Positions 30,950-44,189 of a stretch of 64,000 nucleotides of DNA are shown piece after piece. A model generated the notes under the pieces. That model was not told the DNA's origin, made no database searches, and was given only the letters and a program-made list of their open reading frames with translations. A program made the position numbers and the translations under genes. Position 1 is the stretch's first letter. Each line of letters starts with the position of its first letter. This DNA is from Gigaspora rosea (Eukaryota; Glomeromycota; Glomeromycetes; Diversisporales; Gigasporaceae), in the NCBI GenBank assembly GCA_003550325.1, contig QKWP01000854.1, forward strand, positions 1-64,000, read 5' to 3'.

Positions 30950-33900
30950 AAAAGTCTATATATAGTATATCTGATATGGCTGTAGTTGTTGTATGGAATA
31001 TATTTAGAAAAAAATTTTTTTTCATTTTTGAAGTAATATTACGAGCATGTTCCCATTGGTATTGGGAGTTATTTTGTAAGGACCAAATAGTATTTTGAAA
31101 CCAATCTAAAAGATTATTAGACAGAAAAATGAGGAATAATTTAGTTTGTTTAGTAGTAAGTAATTTAATATTTTCAAAAACATTAGAGGAATAATTTCTA
31201 ATAATATAGTATAGAAGAAGGTTATATTGTAGAGTATATATATAAAGTGTGAAGTGAAAGCAAGTATTGAGAAATGTTAATGGAAATATAGTAGTAATTT
31301 TAAAAGAGGTAAGTGTTCAGTAATTATACTAATAACAGATTGTTGAATATTATTGTTATTGTTTGAACAGAAAAGTAAGTGTAAAGTATCTTCAGTATCT
31401 GAATAGCGGCAGCATTTAGTTGTAGAATATAAATAAGGGTAACGAATATGAAGATTTTCTATAGTTGGAAGATTGCTAGTTAAGATTTTGAATATTTAAA
31501 ATGATTGTGTTCAAGTGTATTTAGAATATCAAAACATAGTAACCAATTAATTTTAGGTATATTTTTAAATATTTTGAGAGTAGACCAGGAATATAATTCT
31601 TGTTAGGATATATTTTTTTGATAAAGGTTCGTATTTTGAAAGAAATAAGATGACTATGCCATTAAAAATAAATTGGTAAATTTAAAACATTATGAGTAAT
31701 TTTATGTATTGGTTTATTAGTTCTACATTTTGCAAGTAAGTTTGCTTAATTGTAGAATAAGTTAAAATGTGATTTGACTTTGTGTAGAGTGAATACCGTA
31801 TTTACGCAAAATAACGCACATGGGCTTTATTTCGAAAATTGCATTTTCTTAAAATAGCATGCTGGTTTCGAAATAACGCCCATGTGCATCCTAATGTAAT
31901 GCACACTCCAAATACTGAATTAATAATCTGTTGAAATAATGAATTCAAATAACAAGCAGAAATAAGAATTTTTTTAGTCAAAAAATCCGACTTAGATCAG
32001 AAAGGCTATGTATAAAATTAAGAAATACAGGTTTTTTATGCATCACACATATATAATGCACAATTTTTTTGAAATTAGACCTTTACCCCGAAATAACGCC
32101 CATGCCGTACTCGAAATAACGTGCATCCCTCGAAATAATGCTCAGGTGCGCATTATTTCGCGTAAATACTGTAAAATGTTTTTGATAAATTTAATTTGAT
32201 TAATACTATAATAGATACTGTTCCAATTTTTGTTTTGTATAAGTTTGGAAAAGTGTATTTGTTTTAGATTTTTGATTACAGTATTGTTAACTAAATGGAT
32301 ATTTAAATGGCTATTATTAGGAGTTGCAAGAAGAAGAGAAATAATTGCTTCAAATTCAGTTCGTGTTGTATCAGAGTATGAGGTAGTTGCTGCATTAAAT
32401 TTGATAGAAGTGTTATTTTCACAGATCCAGCCAAACCCAGTTTGATATTTGATAATTGTGTGTTTTGTATTGAGGCATTAGTATAAAAGTGAAGTTCCTG
32501 TGAACTGTGATTTTGAATAAGTGATAGAAAGCTAGTAAGTTGATGTTGATAGGTAGTATAATTGGTTATATGATGTATAAGTTGTATTTCTTGTGTAGAA
32601 ATATAAATTTGTAGTATAGAATGAGAAGAAGTTGTGGTATTGGTAAGGTAAAATATATAGATTAGAGCAAGAATTTCTTTGTAATCTATTTGAATATATA
32701 TTGGATTATTAGGTATACTAATTTGGTTATAGGGTAGATTAAATGATGAGAAGTTATTTAAAGAAAGAAAGGTATTAGGTATAGTTGTATAAAGCTTGAG
32801 TCTGAAGGTTTTATATTATATGTTGCAGTTTTTGATAGAAAGGTTTGATGTGATAAGAAGATATTATTGTTAGAGTTATAGTATATTTGTGTAAATGAAA
32901 AGGGATTAAAAGATAATAAAGGAAAAAGATGATATGTTGTATTAATGAAAGAGTTAATTGAGGGTAAGTGGAGATGAGGCCAAGTAGTTATAATTGTTTC
33001 TCTTGTATAAAATAAAAAATATTAGAAAACCATAAAGATTAATGACCCTTGGTTGGTTTGTTAGTACGCAAGTAAATATTATTCCATAGAAGAATGTATT
33101 TATTGTTTGTAGTAGTAATTTGTTCAATAAATAATAACCAATTATTTCTCAAACTATTGATTATAGAAGTTTGTGGTTTTGAAGGGAGTATATCATAAAT
33201 TAGATATAGGTTAGAGAGGAAATCTGGAAGGTAGGAATTAAGTGAAAGATTTGATAATATAATATTGTTTTTGGCTAATTGTGAGAGTTGAAAGATAAGT
33301 GTAAAGTTTTTAGTTTTATGAATATAAAAAATGAGTAAGTTTTGGGTGATATTGGGAGACCATAATTTGGCTAGCCATGATTTAATATGTGTAAGACCAA
33401 TATTTTTAAGAATTGGACTAGAATTAAAGATACGTTCAACATTAGTGGCACTTGTTTTTTGAATTAAATTGTTAAGAATTAGTAAATTAAATGTTATAGG
33501 ATTAGTCAGAACTATATTGTTAGTGTTTTTAGCAATAGAAAGCATTTTCTTGGTTTGAATAGTAAAAAGGCAGGATAGTTTGGTTTGAAGGTTATTGTAA
33601 ATAATGCATATTTGTAGAAGGTATTCAATAGAAGGTTGGAGTATAAGGTTAAAAAGAAATAAAATTTGTAAAGATGTAAGTTTTTTGTATTTTATTAAAC
33701 AAATAAAGTTTTTAATTTTGTTAATAATAGCATCATATGTTAGTTTAGTTGAACCATTTCCATCAAGATAAATACCTAAATATCTAATGACATCATTAGG
33801 TTTTCTGGATAGAATAGGATAATTATTAAATAAAAGAGGAGTTGGGTTGTTTGGGATTTGTAAGATTTAGGTTGAATATAAAGTAGATCAGATTTTGAAG

Positions 33901-35131
33901 GATTAACTTCTATATTATTAATTTTGTAAAGTTCAGATATGTTATTAAGAATATTTTGCATAGTAGTAGGGCTTTTACAAAGCCATGTTGTATCATCCAT
34001 GTAGGCTAATAGTGGGATTGAAATACTACTAGTAGTAGTATTAGTAATTATATCAAAAGGGGATTGTGAGTCAATTTTGAGTAAATAGTTTTGGTATTTT
34101 TGATAGATAAAAGTAAGGATTGGGTCATAGTAAATTTTCCAAAGTAAAGGAGAATAGGTCTTTCCTTGTTCTATTCCAGACTGGATATTAATAGGGGAGG
34201 TAAGACCATGAGCAGTAATAATTCTTGCTTGTTTTAATAAGTATAGTTCAGTAATCAGATTGATGCCTAAACTAGGAATACCAATTCTTTTGCAAGTATC
34301 TTGTAGTTGTAAGATGTTGATTTTGTCAAAAGCATTTGACATATCTTGAAAAAGAATCCAGACTTCTTTGTTGTGTATTTTATACTGTAGTGTTCAATAG
34401 TATTATAGAGAATTTGTATAGAAATATGAGTTAAGGAGTTTTGGAGGCAGCAAAATTTAGGTTAGATAAAAGATAATTATTAGAAATGATTTGATCTAAA
34501 TGTTTAGTAAAGATTTTAGTAAAGATTTTTTTGAAAGGTTCAATAATAGAAATTGGTCGAACTTGATTAAGAGTAAAGTTCTAATTAGATTTTTTTGGAA
34601 TAAGGAAAATATTAAAAGATTTCCAGTCTGTAAAAACTTTTTGAAGTTGGAAGCATTTGTTAAAGAATTTTTTAAAGAGTGTTTGTGCTTTGTGACTAGC
34701 ATATTTGATGTGTTCATAGCAGATTTCAGAGGGGCCTGCTGCTTTTTGGTTTGGAAGATTTGTTTTGTGATATTCTGAAATAAGTTATTGTAGTGTTCTT
34801 CATATTCAGGATATGGTTTATAGAGATAGTAGAATTTAGAAGAAGATGAAATTGGTTGAAGAGGTTTTTCTTTAAAGTATTTAGTAAAGTGATTATGAAT
34901 TGCATTAAGAATTTTATTATGTTCTGTAAGAAGTGAGTTTTCAAAAGATAGTCTATCAATATGTATATTATTGTATTTTTCAAAGATTTTTTTGTAGAAA
35001 AGTTTTGGAGTTTCTAGAAAGGATTTGTTACGGTTTTCAATTTTTTGTTTAATCTCTTTGTAGGTATTGAATATTAAGGGCAGTTTTAATTTGTTGAAAT
35101 TCTTCTTTAATTTGTAATAGAATAGGTGTTG
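30950..35131 (-). pseudogene. Minus-strand LINE, 3' half (reverse transcriptase, RNase H)
   Basis: Read from 35131 down. A linker region (34983-34496) is followed by the reverse transcriptase ORF 34342-33776. That ORF starts SNAFDKINILQLQDTC (motif A), continues SGIEQGKTYSPLLWKIYY, and has the catalytic LLAYMDDTTWL, then NNIEVNPSKSDLLYIQP. A connecting ORF (33545-33039) follows, then a degenerate RNase H: FYTNAS replaces the usual YTDGS near 32490, with TEFEAIISLLLA after it. Near 31440-31370 a C-terminal zinc knuckle is visible (CCRYSDTEDTLHLLFC). Several frame changes and an inserted MITE (31796-32171) show it is dead. It is the same family as the plus-strand copy that interrupts it. The 3' end near 30950 is a guess. 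Confidence 0.85.
31796..32171. mobile_element. 376-bp TA-flanked MITE (CCGTATTTACGC type)
   Basis: The left end CCGTATTTACGCAAAATAAC and the right end (inverted CAGTATTTACGCGAAATAAT) are flanked by TA (31794-31795, 32172-32173). Extra GAAATAACGCCCATG copies lie inside near both ends. It is inserted in the RNase H region of the minus LINE. A 116-bp relative is at 63541-63656. Confidence 0.85.
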
Positions 35132-35144
35132 ATAATTGAAATAG

Positions 35145-36620
35145 TACCCAGAAGATTTAGATTATGACGAACTTCTAACGCTTAACCAGAGGACTTCTGA
35201 ATCTTGCGGAGCCGTGCAAGCTGGGCATATAGTGAACGCTATAGAAGATATTGTACCAAATATCTCAGAACCCATATCATCATCACCCTCTGAGATATTA
35301 CTTTCTAATTCCAACAACAACTTAATACTAACTTATCCTGCTGATGAATTGCTACCAGATGATAATGAGAATACTAATACTGGATTATATACAAATCCTT
35401 CACTAGAAGATACTCCTACAAATCTAAACTCAGAAACTTCTGAAATATATAACCCACTAGCATGCTATAACAAACTCCTTTACCATCACAGACTACAAAC
35501 TCTTTCTTCACTACAAACTGTAGGTTCATTTTTAAAGTATATACAAGAAAACTATCCAATGTACTACTCCAACCAATACATTAGAATTTCTATAAAACCT
35601 CATCCACGAATTAGTTACTATTTTATGGAGGCACACATTTATTTACCTTATGAGGACTTTATACCAGGCCACTTTTTCTCACCCTTTGATAATTTACATT
35701 GTTTTTACAAACTCGAACTCAAATCATTTACCAGTTCTGACTTGAGCTTATATAATAATACCAATTTTCAATTACCAACCTCTATTGATAACTTCTTTTA
35801 TCCTACACCTTCTCCTACTTTATCATCTCATAATAGTTTACCAACTACAAATAACAATCTTAGAATACCTTCAAACCTACCACCTACTCATGACCTACAC
35901 ATTAATATTGCTACTCACAATATTAGAGGTTTTAACTCAGCCTCTAAGAGACAAATATGGCAAGATTACTGTATAAATTACAATATTTCTATTGCTTGTA
36001 TCACAGAAACCAAAATTTCACACAAACCCAAACTCTCATTTTGTAACAACAATTTGTATACATATTATTGGGCTAATGCTGATAGTTCAATAGAAGGAGC
36101 TGCTATTATGATCTGTAACTACCTCAAACCTCATGTTCATAGCTGTTATACACATCCAGGAGGTGCAGTTGCACTAGATCTCTTTTTTAAAAGTAATATC
36201 AATTACAAATTATTTCTGTTTATCTATCTTCAACTGATACTATTAAAAGAAATAATACTCAAAATACTGTTATTAATTGGATTCTACAAGCTCGACAACT
36301 TAATCTTTATCCTATTATTCTTGGGGACTTTAATACCCAAGATAGTGCAATAAGCTTTTCTTCATCCAAATACAAACTTATCAACTTTTTACACTATATA
36401 AATATGTTTGATATAGGTGCCCACTTTAACAATACACACTATACCTGGTCAAACAATCTAACTCATAGCAGAATAGACTATATATGGACAGACTCATTTA
36501 ATATATAATTTATCCTTTCATATAACCTCGATAATAACCAGACTAGCACTCTCAGTGACCATTCTATTCTTTCTTCCTCCTGGACATTTACTAATGCTTA
36601 TAGCAAACCTTCTCGTATGC
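35145..36620 (+). pseudogene. LINE 5' region and AP-type endonuclease
   Basis: The first part (open from 35145, ORF to 36353) is Ser/Asn/Pro-rich without a recognised domain. The APE-like endonuclease starts with INIATHNIRGF near 35905, then CITETKISHK. Near 36205 the frame changes. In the new frame come PIILGDFNTQD, then YTWSNNLTHSRIDYIW, a stop near 36507, and TLSDHSIL near 36550. These are the N, E, GDFN, RIDYI and SDH motifs of LINE endonucleases in correct order. The frameshift and stops make this copy inactive. Confidence 0.85.
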
Positions 36621-37379
36621 ATACAGGCATTAGTCGAAGAATTTTTAACTACAAATCCATGTCATTAAACCAGTGAACAGAGTTTTCAGCCCGTATTACT
36701 TAGCTATTTTTACAACATAATATACCTTCTTCTACAAATACTCATAAAAATATTGATACTACTTGGCACAAAATTCAACACTCTATTCTTCAAGCAACAA
36801 TTCAACTAATTTCTAACAAAATATTTCGCAAACGCAGCTACAACCACAAATATACACCACATTGTACTGCTCTCTATACTGGACTCAAAAAACTTGGCCA
36901 TCTTATTAAAAATATAAAAAGCAATTCAAATCTCTATCTTCACATATTAACTCGCATATTCTCTCTATTAATTCTTATACCAAATGTAACCTGGATTCCC
37001 TTTTATTACTTGACCCTCTAGTATCCAACTATGGCTTCAACACGCCTATAAAGCCTGGAAACAAGTCTATCATGCTTATCAGTTAGAATCCTCACTTCTT
37101 CTTTGACAACAAATTAATCAAGCCTCTGAGAAACGATGCGAAACACTTATATCTAAACCTACACAAGCTATTAATAGCATTCTTGATTGATACCAACCCC
37201 CTATTCATTTTACAAATATCAAACTTGAGAACCAACTTGTTACAGATCCTAACTCAATTAAACAGCATGTTCAATCACATTACCATAATTGGACTGCTTA
37301 CAGACCCATTAACCAATCCCTCATTGACAACTTTTGGTATCAATACTATCAGCTACTTCCTCATATTAATCCAGCCTGG

Positions 37380-38850
37380 TATAATTCTCTTACTGATCTT
37401 ATTACAGTAGAAGAAGTTCTTCAAACAATTTCTAAACTTCAAAATGACAAAGCCTGTGGTCCTACAGGAATCAGCTATAAAATGATCAAACACCTTGGTT
37501 TAGATGGTATTACTGCACTTACTGCTTTATTTAATCGATGTCTCTCTGAAAATCATATTCCTAAACTATGGAAACATGGAAGGATTTTTCCTATTTCTAA
37601 AAATAACACTTTTGAGGGTAATTTAAATCTGACAAGACCTATTAGCCTTATTGAGCATATTCGAAAAATTTATACAAAAATTCTTACTAATAGACTAAAT
37701 CAAGTTTTCTCACAACATACTATACTATCACCTTATAACTATATTGCACTCCCAAACAACAGCACTTATATTCCTATTCATATTTTAAACAATTTAATTG
37801 AAGATGCAAATTGTAACCATAAAGAAATTTGGTACTTTCTCAAGACATGAGCAAGGCCTATGATTCTGTCAATTTTACACTTTTTAAACATTCTCTTTCT
37901 CGTCTTAATCTACCATCTAGTATAATTAATATTCTTTTGGACCTACTTACTAATAGACAAAACCAAGTTATTACTAATCTTGGTCTTACTGCACCTTATC
38001 AGGTTCAGAAAGGTATAGATCAAGGTGAAACTATTACTCCCCTTCTTTGGAGAATCTATTATAATCCTTTAATTACTCATATTCACACTAATACACCTGG
38101 TTATTCAATTGGTACATACTGGATAACCAATCTCAAAAATCAACATTTGACAAAATTCAAACAAAATGTTCTGTCTTGGCTTATATGGATGATACTATGT
38201 AGATTGCTTCTTCACAACTTGAACTTACCAGAATGATTTCTATTGCAGAGTCCTTCTATACTATAGCTAATATTCAAGTTAATCCTTCTAAATCTATCTT
38301 ATCAACTAATTTGAAAGTAAATAACTATACTTCCATTATCTTTAATAATTATACTCTCCCACTATGGCCATCAAGTCAACCTTTCAAATTCCTTGGATGC
38401 TGGTTTACACTTAATAATAAACAATCACAACAAACACGGCTATTAATAACAAAATCCTCTCAACTTATTAATATTGCCAGAACTAAACAAATTACTGATA
38501 CACAAGCACGATATATTATCAATACAGTTATTATTCCTGCTTTAGAATATCGTATACAAAATATTGTTATTAATAGATCAGCTTGTAACAAGATTCTCTC
38601 ACACCATATTGGTCTTGTTAAACATAAAGCCAAACTTAGTCGAACTATTCCTACTGGTACCCTTCTTCATCCCCAACTTTATAATATTAAAAATATTTGG
38701 AATATTCAGCTTCAACATCATATCTCAAACTTTATCAAATATTTAAATAATAACAACCTACTTGGTACTACAACTCACATTCGAATCCAGCAAATTCAAA
38801 ATAATCTCTGGTCATCTACTAGCAACTTTTGCATCTCAATCCTACTATAG
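37380..38850 (+). pseudogene. LINE reverse transcriptase
   Basis: In order: KACGPTGISYKMIKHLG (fingers), RPISLIEHIRKIYTKIL, then a frame change at about 37830, motif A QDMSKAYDSV near 37841-37870, and KGIDQGETITPLLWRIYYNP. The catalytic LAYMDDTM lies at about 38176-38199, followed directly by TAG where the sister copy has TGG (Trp). The thumb region follows in another frame (NIQVNPSKSILS, FKFLGCWFTLNN). Frame changes near 37830 and 38170 plus the in-frame stop inactivate it. Confidence 0.88.
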
Positions 38851-39357
38851 ATGGTCCTAATCGAAATACAACCAATTTCAAAATTATTCAACTTTTAAAC
38901 ATCTGGGATGGACTATTAATATTAATCCTAAATTTAATATTCCATTTACTATCAAAGATGGATCTACCTTTCTTGAATCTATACTATCTTTACATCCCAT
39001 ATATTCTACCTTCAAAAAACAAATTAGACACAATCATCTTTTATTTCTTGACCAACTTACTTCTTTTGACAATTCTTGTTTGCTTGATTAGAAACATATT
39101 TCACCTAGACTTAATAAAATTTCAAAAGGCAAAATTCCTTTGTGGTTTACCTTTTTGGAAGACCAAATGACTAGCCATACTTATGAATGTACTATCTATT
39201 CACACTTCAATTTACCTCAAACTAACTACTATAGTTATACTACTGGACACTTTTCTAAATATACAAACCTTGGCTTATTACCTTATTAGATAATCAAGTA
39301 GTTATTGGCAAAGCATGTTGCTAATCTAATACTTCAGATTATACCCTCATTACACAT

Positions 39358-40860
39358 TTGCAATGTAACATCCAGCCACAATTCACACGCTTATACCCAA
39401 CACCACTAATCACCCCATTTCCATGTACTAACTGCACTCTTAATTCCAATATTATTGCAAACAAATGTACTATTCTTATTCCAACAAGTCATGCTACCAA
39501 ATTTTTTGGAAGACTTAATTCTGACAAATCAGTCAATCTAAATGCCAATTACCTTGATCTCATCTTCTCAACTGCAGCAAGAAATCCAATTAGTATTCCA
39601 ATATTACCAAACATTCTTATATCTAATGCACAAATACCTCCCTTTTTTCAACCTAGTCCTGAACGTGATACTTTGCAATCTATTTGTCATCACAACAGTT
39701 ATTTAACAGAATTAACATTTTATACTGATGGTTCTGTCATTGATCTTGGCAACTCTCAGTGCTCTATGGGCATTGGTTGGATTCAATTACATAATCAAAA
39801 TATTCTACATACCTTCCAATCACAAATCAAATACTGGCCATGTTCTTTTAAAGCTGAACTAGTAGCAATCTTATCAGCTATTAGTACTGCTCCTAGAAAC
39901 TGTTCTATACAAATTTTTACAGATTCCCAATCTGTAATATCCAAATACAATAGCCTAATTCATACTATGCCCCTCTCTAAACCTTTTAATATACCTTATT
40001 GGCCTATTTGGAATACTTTATTAAACTTTATCAAATCATATAATCTTAACATTACCTTTCATAAAGTTATTGCACACCAAGAAGATGAATATAATAACAA
40101 AGCTGATCAACTAGCCCGCTGTCATCAAACTGCTCCATACCTTCTTTTTGATTCACAAAATATCTACAATTACAACTTCACTCTTTCTGTTGATAATTTT
40201 CCTATTGAACTTCCTATCTGTCGCTGTATTAGAACTTTATGCCATGCACATATACTTGCTCTTTGGTCTTCTCAAAATCGTTTTCAACAATGGCTACCAA
40301 TATCACGATATATTAACTGGAATGCTACCTGGCTATATATTAATAACAACCAAAAAATTTCAAACTTTTCACATAGTTTTTACTCTTCAACTCTCAAATC
40401 TTTTAGAATCAAAATACTTTTAGATGATCTCCCTGCTCCACATATTCTTCACCGAAGAAATCCATCTTATCCTAATATCTGTCACCTTTGTCAACAAGCA
40501 AGTGAATCCCTACACTGGACTATTTGCCCAACTTCTGAACCCTTACTAAAACTTATAAAAGATTCTTTAGTCCATATACTAAGTCCTAACAAACTCGAAA
40601 TCTCTAATCTAGCTGCTGAGAACCTTTATACTCAAATTATGAATTTGGATAGCTTACAAATTCATCAACTTCCTGACCTACCCTCTCTTTTCTCTACTTT
40701 ATCTGGTTTTATACCTTTAGATATTATTTCCACTCTATATGAATTTACTTTATCTTCTAAATCTGCCTGCTCTCTTACTATTTCACTTCTACTTCATATC
40801 AACCAAAAAATTTATACAAATATTTGGATTCCATACTGCATTTCTAGATCCCAAAATTAA
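39358..40860 (+). pseudogene. LINE RNase H and zinc-knuckle region
   Basis: This 500-codon open stretch has all RNase H catalytic residues: D124 (FYTDGSV), E166 (FKAELVAIL), D189 (IFTDSQSV) and D250 (KADQLAR, after HKVIAHQEDEY). The C-terminal knuckle is C375-x2-C378-x7-H386-x3-C390 (NICHLC, LHWTIC). The frame has no ATG at its start and is closed upstream by stops, so it is the surviving tail of the longer ORF2. The domain itself looks unbroken, unlike the reverse transcriptase before it. Confidence 0.88.
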
Positions 40861-41746
40861 GAATTATATTCCCAACCTTTGCCTTCTTCTTCTAATATAT
40901 TTCTTGTACCAAATTCTTCAAATAATTTGCAAGATAATAGTAATTATATTTCCACTATAGCATTGCACAAAATTGAAACTTGGTTATATAAATAGATTAA
41001 ATTTTCTACACCACCATCTGATATTCTTACATATACTCAAATCTAGATGAGTCTTGGCCATTCTGGTAGGATTAGGCCACAGATAAGTATTTAGGTTTAC
41101 CTATATATATGTCTGAGTTTTTATTCTTAGCATTAGATTTAAAACAATGAAATTTCTTTCAGTATTGTAAAAAGTTTCTATTAAATTTAATAAAGATGAA
41201 AGCAAGGTCTCACCTTTAACATTTAAAAAAAAAAAAATAATTGAAATAGGCAGTCAGAGTATTGTGAAATATATTTTTTACAGAGTGAGAGAAAGTTAGG
41301 GGAGGAAAAGTGATTTTTGAGATATTACTTTTCTTTAAATCTATAGAAAAGAGAAGTTTGTTTTGATATTAAGGTTTCTTTAATTTCTTTAATAGTATTA
41401 ATTTTGTAAAAAGAAATATGGTTGGTAGCAGCTTTAATAAGAGTTTTTGAAGTTTATTCTAGAAATTGTTAAGTTGGTTTTGGTTAGCAATTTGATCTAT
41501 TTGTATATAAAGTTTTTGCATTGAGTGTAGTTTGGTTTGTATAATTTTCTAGATCTTTTTGGAGCTATTTTCCAGAGAACTTTTTTTCTTTTGTGCTGTT
41601 TGCATAGTTTTGGTTCATTAATTATAACAGAGAATTCTAGTGTAATAGTATTGCGATCTGATTCAAAAAGATTGTTTGAAAAGATATCTGTATAATCTAT
41701 ATTTGTAATACTCAGATTAGTACAGATTTGATCTATTCTATTCTGA

Positions 41747-42509
41747 ATCATCGGAAAAATAACTAAGGCGCAAATCTGCACAAATCTGCGACCCTGGAAA
41801 ATTTTAACAAATTTTGCAATAACTTGTGATCCAGTAGTCCAAATTCAATGATTTTGGTACCATTCGTTTCGTCTTGATGAGATGGATCGAATGGTACCAA
41901 AATTGTTGAATTTAATTACTAGAACACAAGAAAATCCCTTTATGTGAATTTTATAAACATTGAACGATCTTGCCAACCAGTAGTCCAAATTTAATAATTT
42001 TGGTACCATTCGATTCCTCTCAATGAGACAGTTCGAATGGTACCAAAACTGTCAAAATTGGATCACTGGTTGAAGTTATTCATAAAAAACGATTTGCAGT
42101 GCAGTTCTGCGCAGAAATTTAAATTTCTTTTTTAAATTTCTGCGCAGAACTGTGCCGCAAATTGTTTTTATGAATAACTTGTCAACCAGTGATCCAATTT
42201 TGACATTTTTGATACCATTTGAACCGTCTCATCGAGAGGAATCGAATGGTACCAAAATCATTAAATTTGAACTACTGGTTGGCAAGATCGTTCAATGTTT
42301 ATAAAATTTATATAATTGGGATTTCTTGTATTCTAGTGATTGAAATTCAACGATTTTGGTACCATTCGATCCATCTTATCGAGATGAATTGAATGGTACC
42401 AAAATCATTAAATTTGGCCCACTGGATCACAAGTTATTGCAAAATTTGTCGAAATTTTTCAGGGTCACAGATTTGTGCAGATCTGCGCCTTATTTATTTT
42501 CCTGATGAT
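41747..42509. mobile_element. 763-bp foldback element with nested hairpins
   Basis: The left arm starts ATCATCGGAAAAATAAC-TAAGGCGC. The right arm, inverted, starts ATCATCAGGAAAATAAATAA followed by GGCGC. The arms, each about 370 bp, mirror each other to the centre near 42130 (TTTCTGCGCAGAA). Each arm contains two smaller hairpins of the form TTTTGGTACCATTCGA...TCGAATGGTACCAAAA. Every hairpin is bordered by a phrase such as AACCAGTAGTCCAAATT or its inverse. It is inserted in the endonuclease of the minus LINE, whose frame closes again if the element is removed. No ORF. Confidence 0.85.
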
Positions 42510-42904
42510 ATTTGAATGTTGAAATGTAAAATTTTGGAAGTTAGGGAAAAAACAATAGATATCCTTGTATTGGTAACTAATAAAATATTTAATAAGTTGG
42601 GTTTCAGGAATTGATGTTTTTTATGGAGAATGGCAATTCGAGGATTAGAAACTCTATTAAAGTCTCCCATAATTATGTATCGATATTTAGAATTTTGACA
42701 CAATATGATAATTTGTTCTTGTATTTCTTTTCGAAGTTGTTTTTTCTTAGTAGTAGGAATATAGATTTGAAATAGCCTAATAGGTCAAGACCTATTATAT
42801 GGCTATAAAATTGTAAGTATGTGCAACATATTTGGAGATTTTGTTATGAATAAAAATATCTACACCAGCTTGATATGGATTGGAGAAAGAGCTCCAGAAG
42901 CTAG

Positions 42905-44189
42905 TAAGATTCTGAAGTTTGATCCGGGTTTGGTTTGAGTTTGATCAAACCCCAAATCAAACCAAACTCAAACTATAAATTTTATGAAGTTTGAGATCAA
43001 AACCAAATTAAAATAAAAAATAATCAAATTCAAACCAAACCCAAATACTATACTTTGTTTGATTTGAGTTTGATTTGAAGTTTGCAAACTAGTTTGAGTT
43101 TGAATAACATAAATATATTTTTATATTTTAAACATAATAATCCACCTAACAACTGGAGAGTGATCATAGGCGAAATGTGACATGCTTCTATTTAAAACTT
43201 TTTTTCTTACTAAGTTAATGGTACTTGTCAACTAATTGAAATTGTAGAGCTTGTCAAAACGCATCTAACTGTGGTTAGATCATCCAAATCGGTCCAATGG
43301 ATGGCAAGATATCGTCAAAAAACTATTGGCCTACTATATAAAAATCCGTGACAGAGATTACATATGAAATCACTATAGGCGAAATGTGGTGTCTTCCATA
43401 TAAAACTTTTTTTCTTACTAAGTTAACGATAAATACTTACTAAATAAAAGTTGTAGAACTCGTCGAGACGCATCTAACGGTGGTTAGAGCATCCAAATCG
43501 GCCCAGTGGATGGCGAGATATCGTTGCAAAACGATTGGTCGACTATATAAAATCTTACATAGAGATTTTATAAAGTCGGCCAATCGTTTTTTGACGATAT
43601 CTCGCCATCCACTGGCCCGATTTAGATGATTTAACCACCGTTAAATGCGTCTCGACGAGCTCTATAACTTTCAATTAGTGGGCATGTATTATTAACTTAG
43701 TAAGAAAAAAAGTTTTAGATGGAAGCACGCCACATTTCGCCTATAGTGATTTTCATATGTAATCTCCGTCACGGATTTTTTATAGTCAGCCAATAGTTTT
43801 CGACGATATCTTGCCATCCATTGGGCCGATTTGGATGATCTAACCACTGCTAGATGCGTCTCGACGAGTTCTACAACATTTAATTAGTGGACATGTATTG
43901 TTAACTTAGTAAGAAAAAAATGTAAATGGAAGCACACACATTTCGCCTATAGGATCACTCTCCAGTTTACAGGCGGATTATCAATTAAAATATAAAAATA
44001 TATTTATATTATTCAAACTCAAACTAGCAAACTCAAATTCAAACCAAACTCAAATTTAACTAAAAAGTTTGCTTCAAATCAAACTCAAATATTTTTTTTA
44101 ATCATAGTTTGGGTTTGAGTTTGATGTCAAATCAAATCAAACCCAAATCTGACCTAAAGTTTGATTTGATCCAGGTTTGTAGGAACCCT
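42905..44189. mobile_element. 1.3 kb foldback element with 9-bp target duplication
   Basis: AGAAGCTAG flanks both sides (42896-42904, 44190-44198). Removing the element plus one copy restores the LINE endonuclease reading YASF-WSSF. The outer parts are AT-rich TTTGATTTGAGTTTGA tracts. The inner 43130-43985 is a palindrome with two modules per arm. Each module reads approximately GTTAAY...TTGTAGAGCT, CGAGACGCATCTAAC, GGTTAGATCATCCAAATCGG, CCAATGGATGGCAAGATATC. The centre is near 43565. No ORF. A 9-bp duplication is Mutator-like, but no transposase is present. Confidence 0.85.

Larger units (their letters stand above)
35145..41236 (+). mobile_element. LINE (I/Tad-like, EN-RT-RNase H), 6.1 kb, inserted in another LINE
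   Basis: The element is bounded by the perfect 13-bp duplication ATAATTGAAATAG (35132-35144 and 41237-41249) and ends in about 12 A residues at 41225-41236. The reading frame is already open at its first base (PEDLDYDELLTLNQ) with no start codon, so the 5' end is truncated, a usual outcome of target-primed reverse transcription. It contains an endonuclease, reverse transcriptase, RNase H and a C-terminal zinc knuckle, with several stops and frameshifts. It inserted into a minus-strand copy of the same family, splitting that copy at 35131/41250. Confidence 0.92.

Noticed and set aside
32230..32445. 71-aa plus-strand ORF
   Set aside because: Antisense shadow of the degenerate RNase H of the minus-strand LINE.
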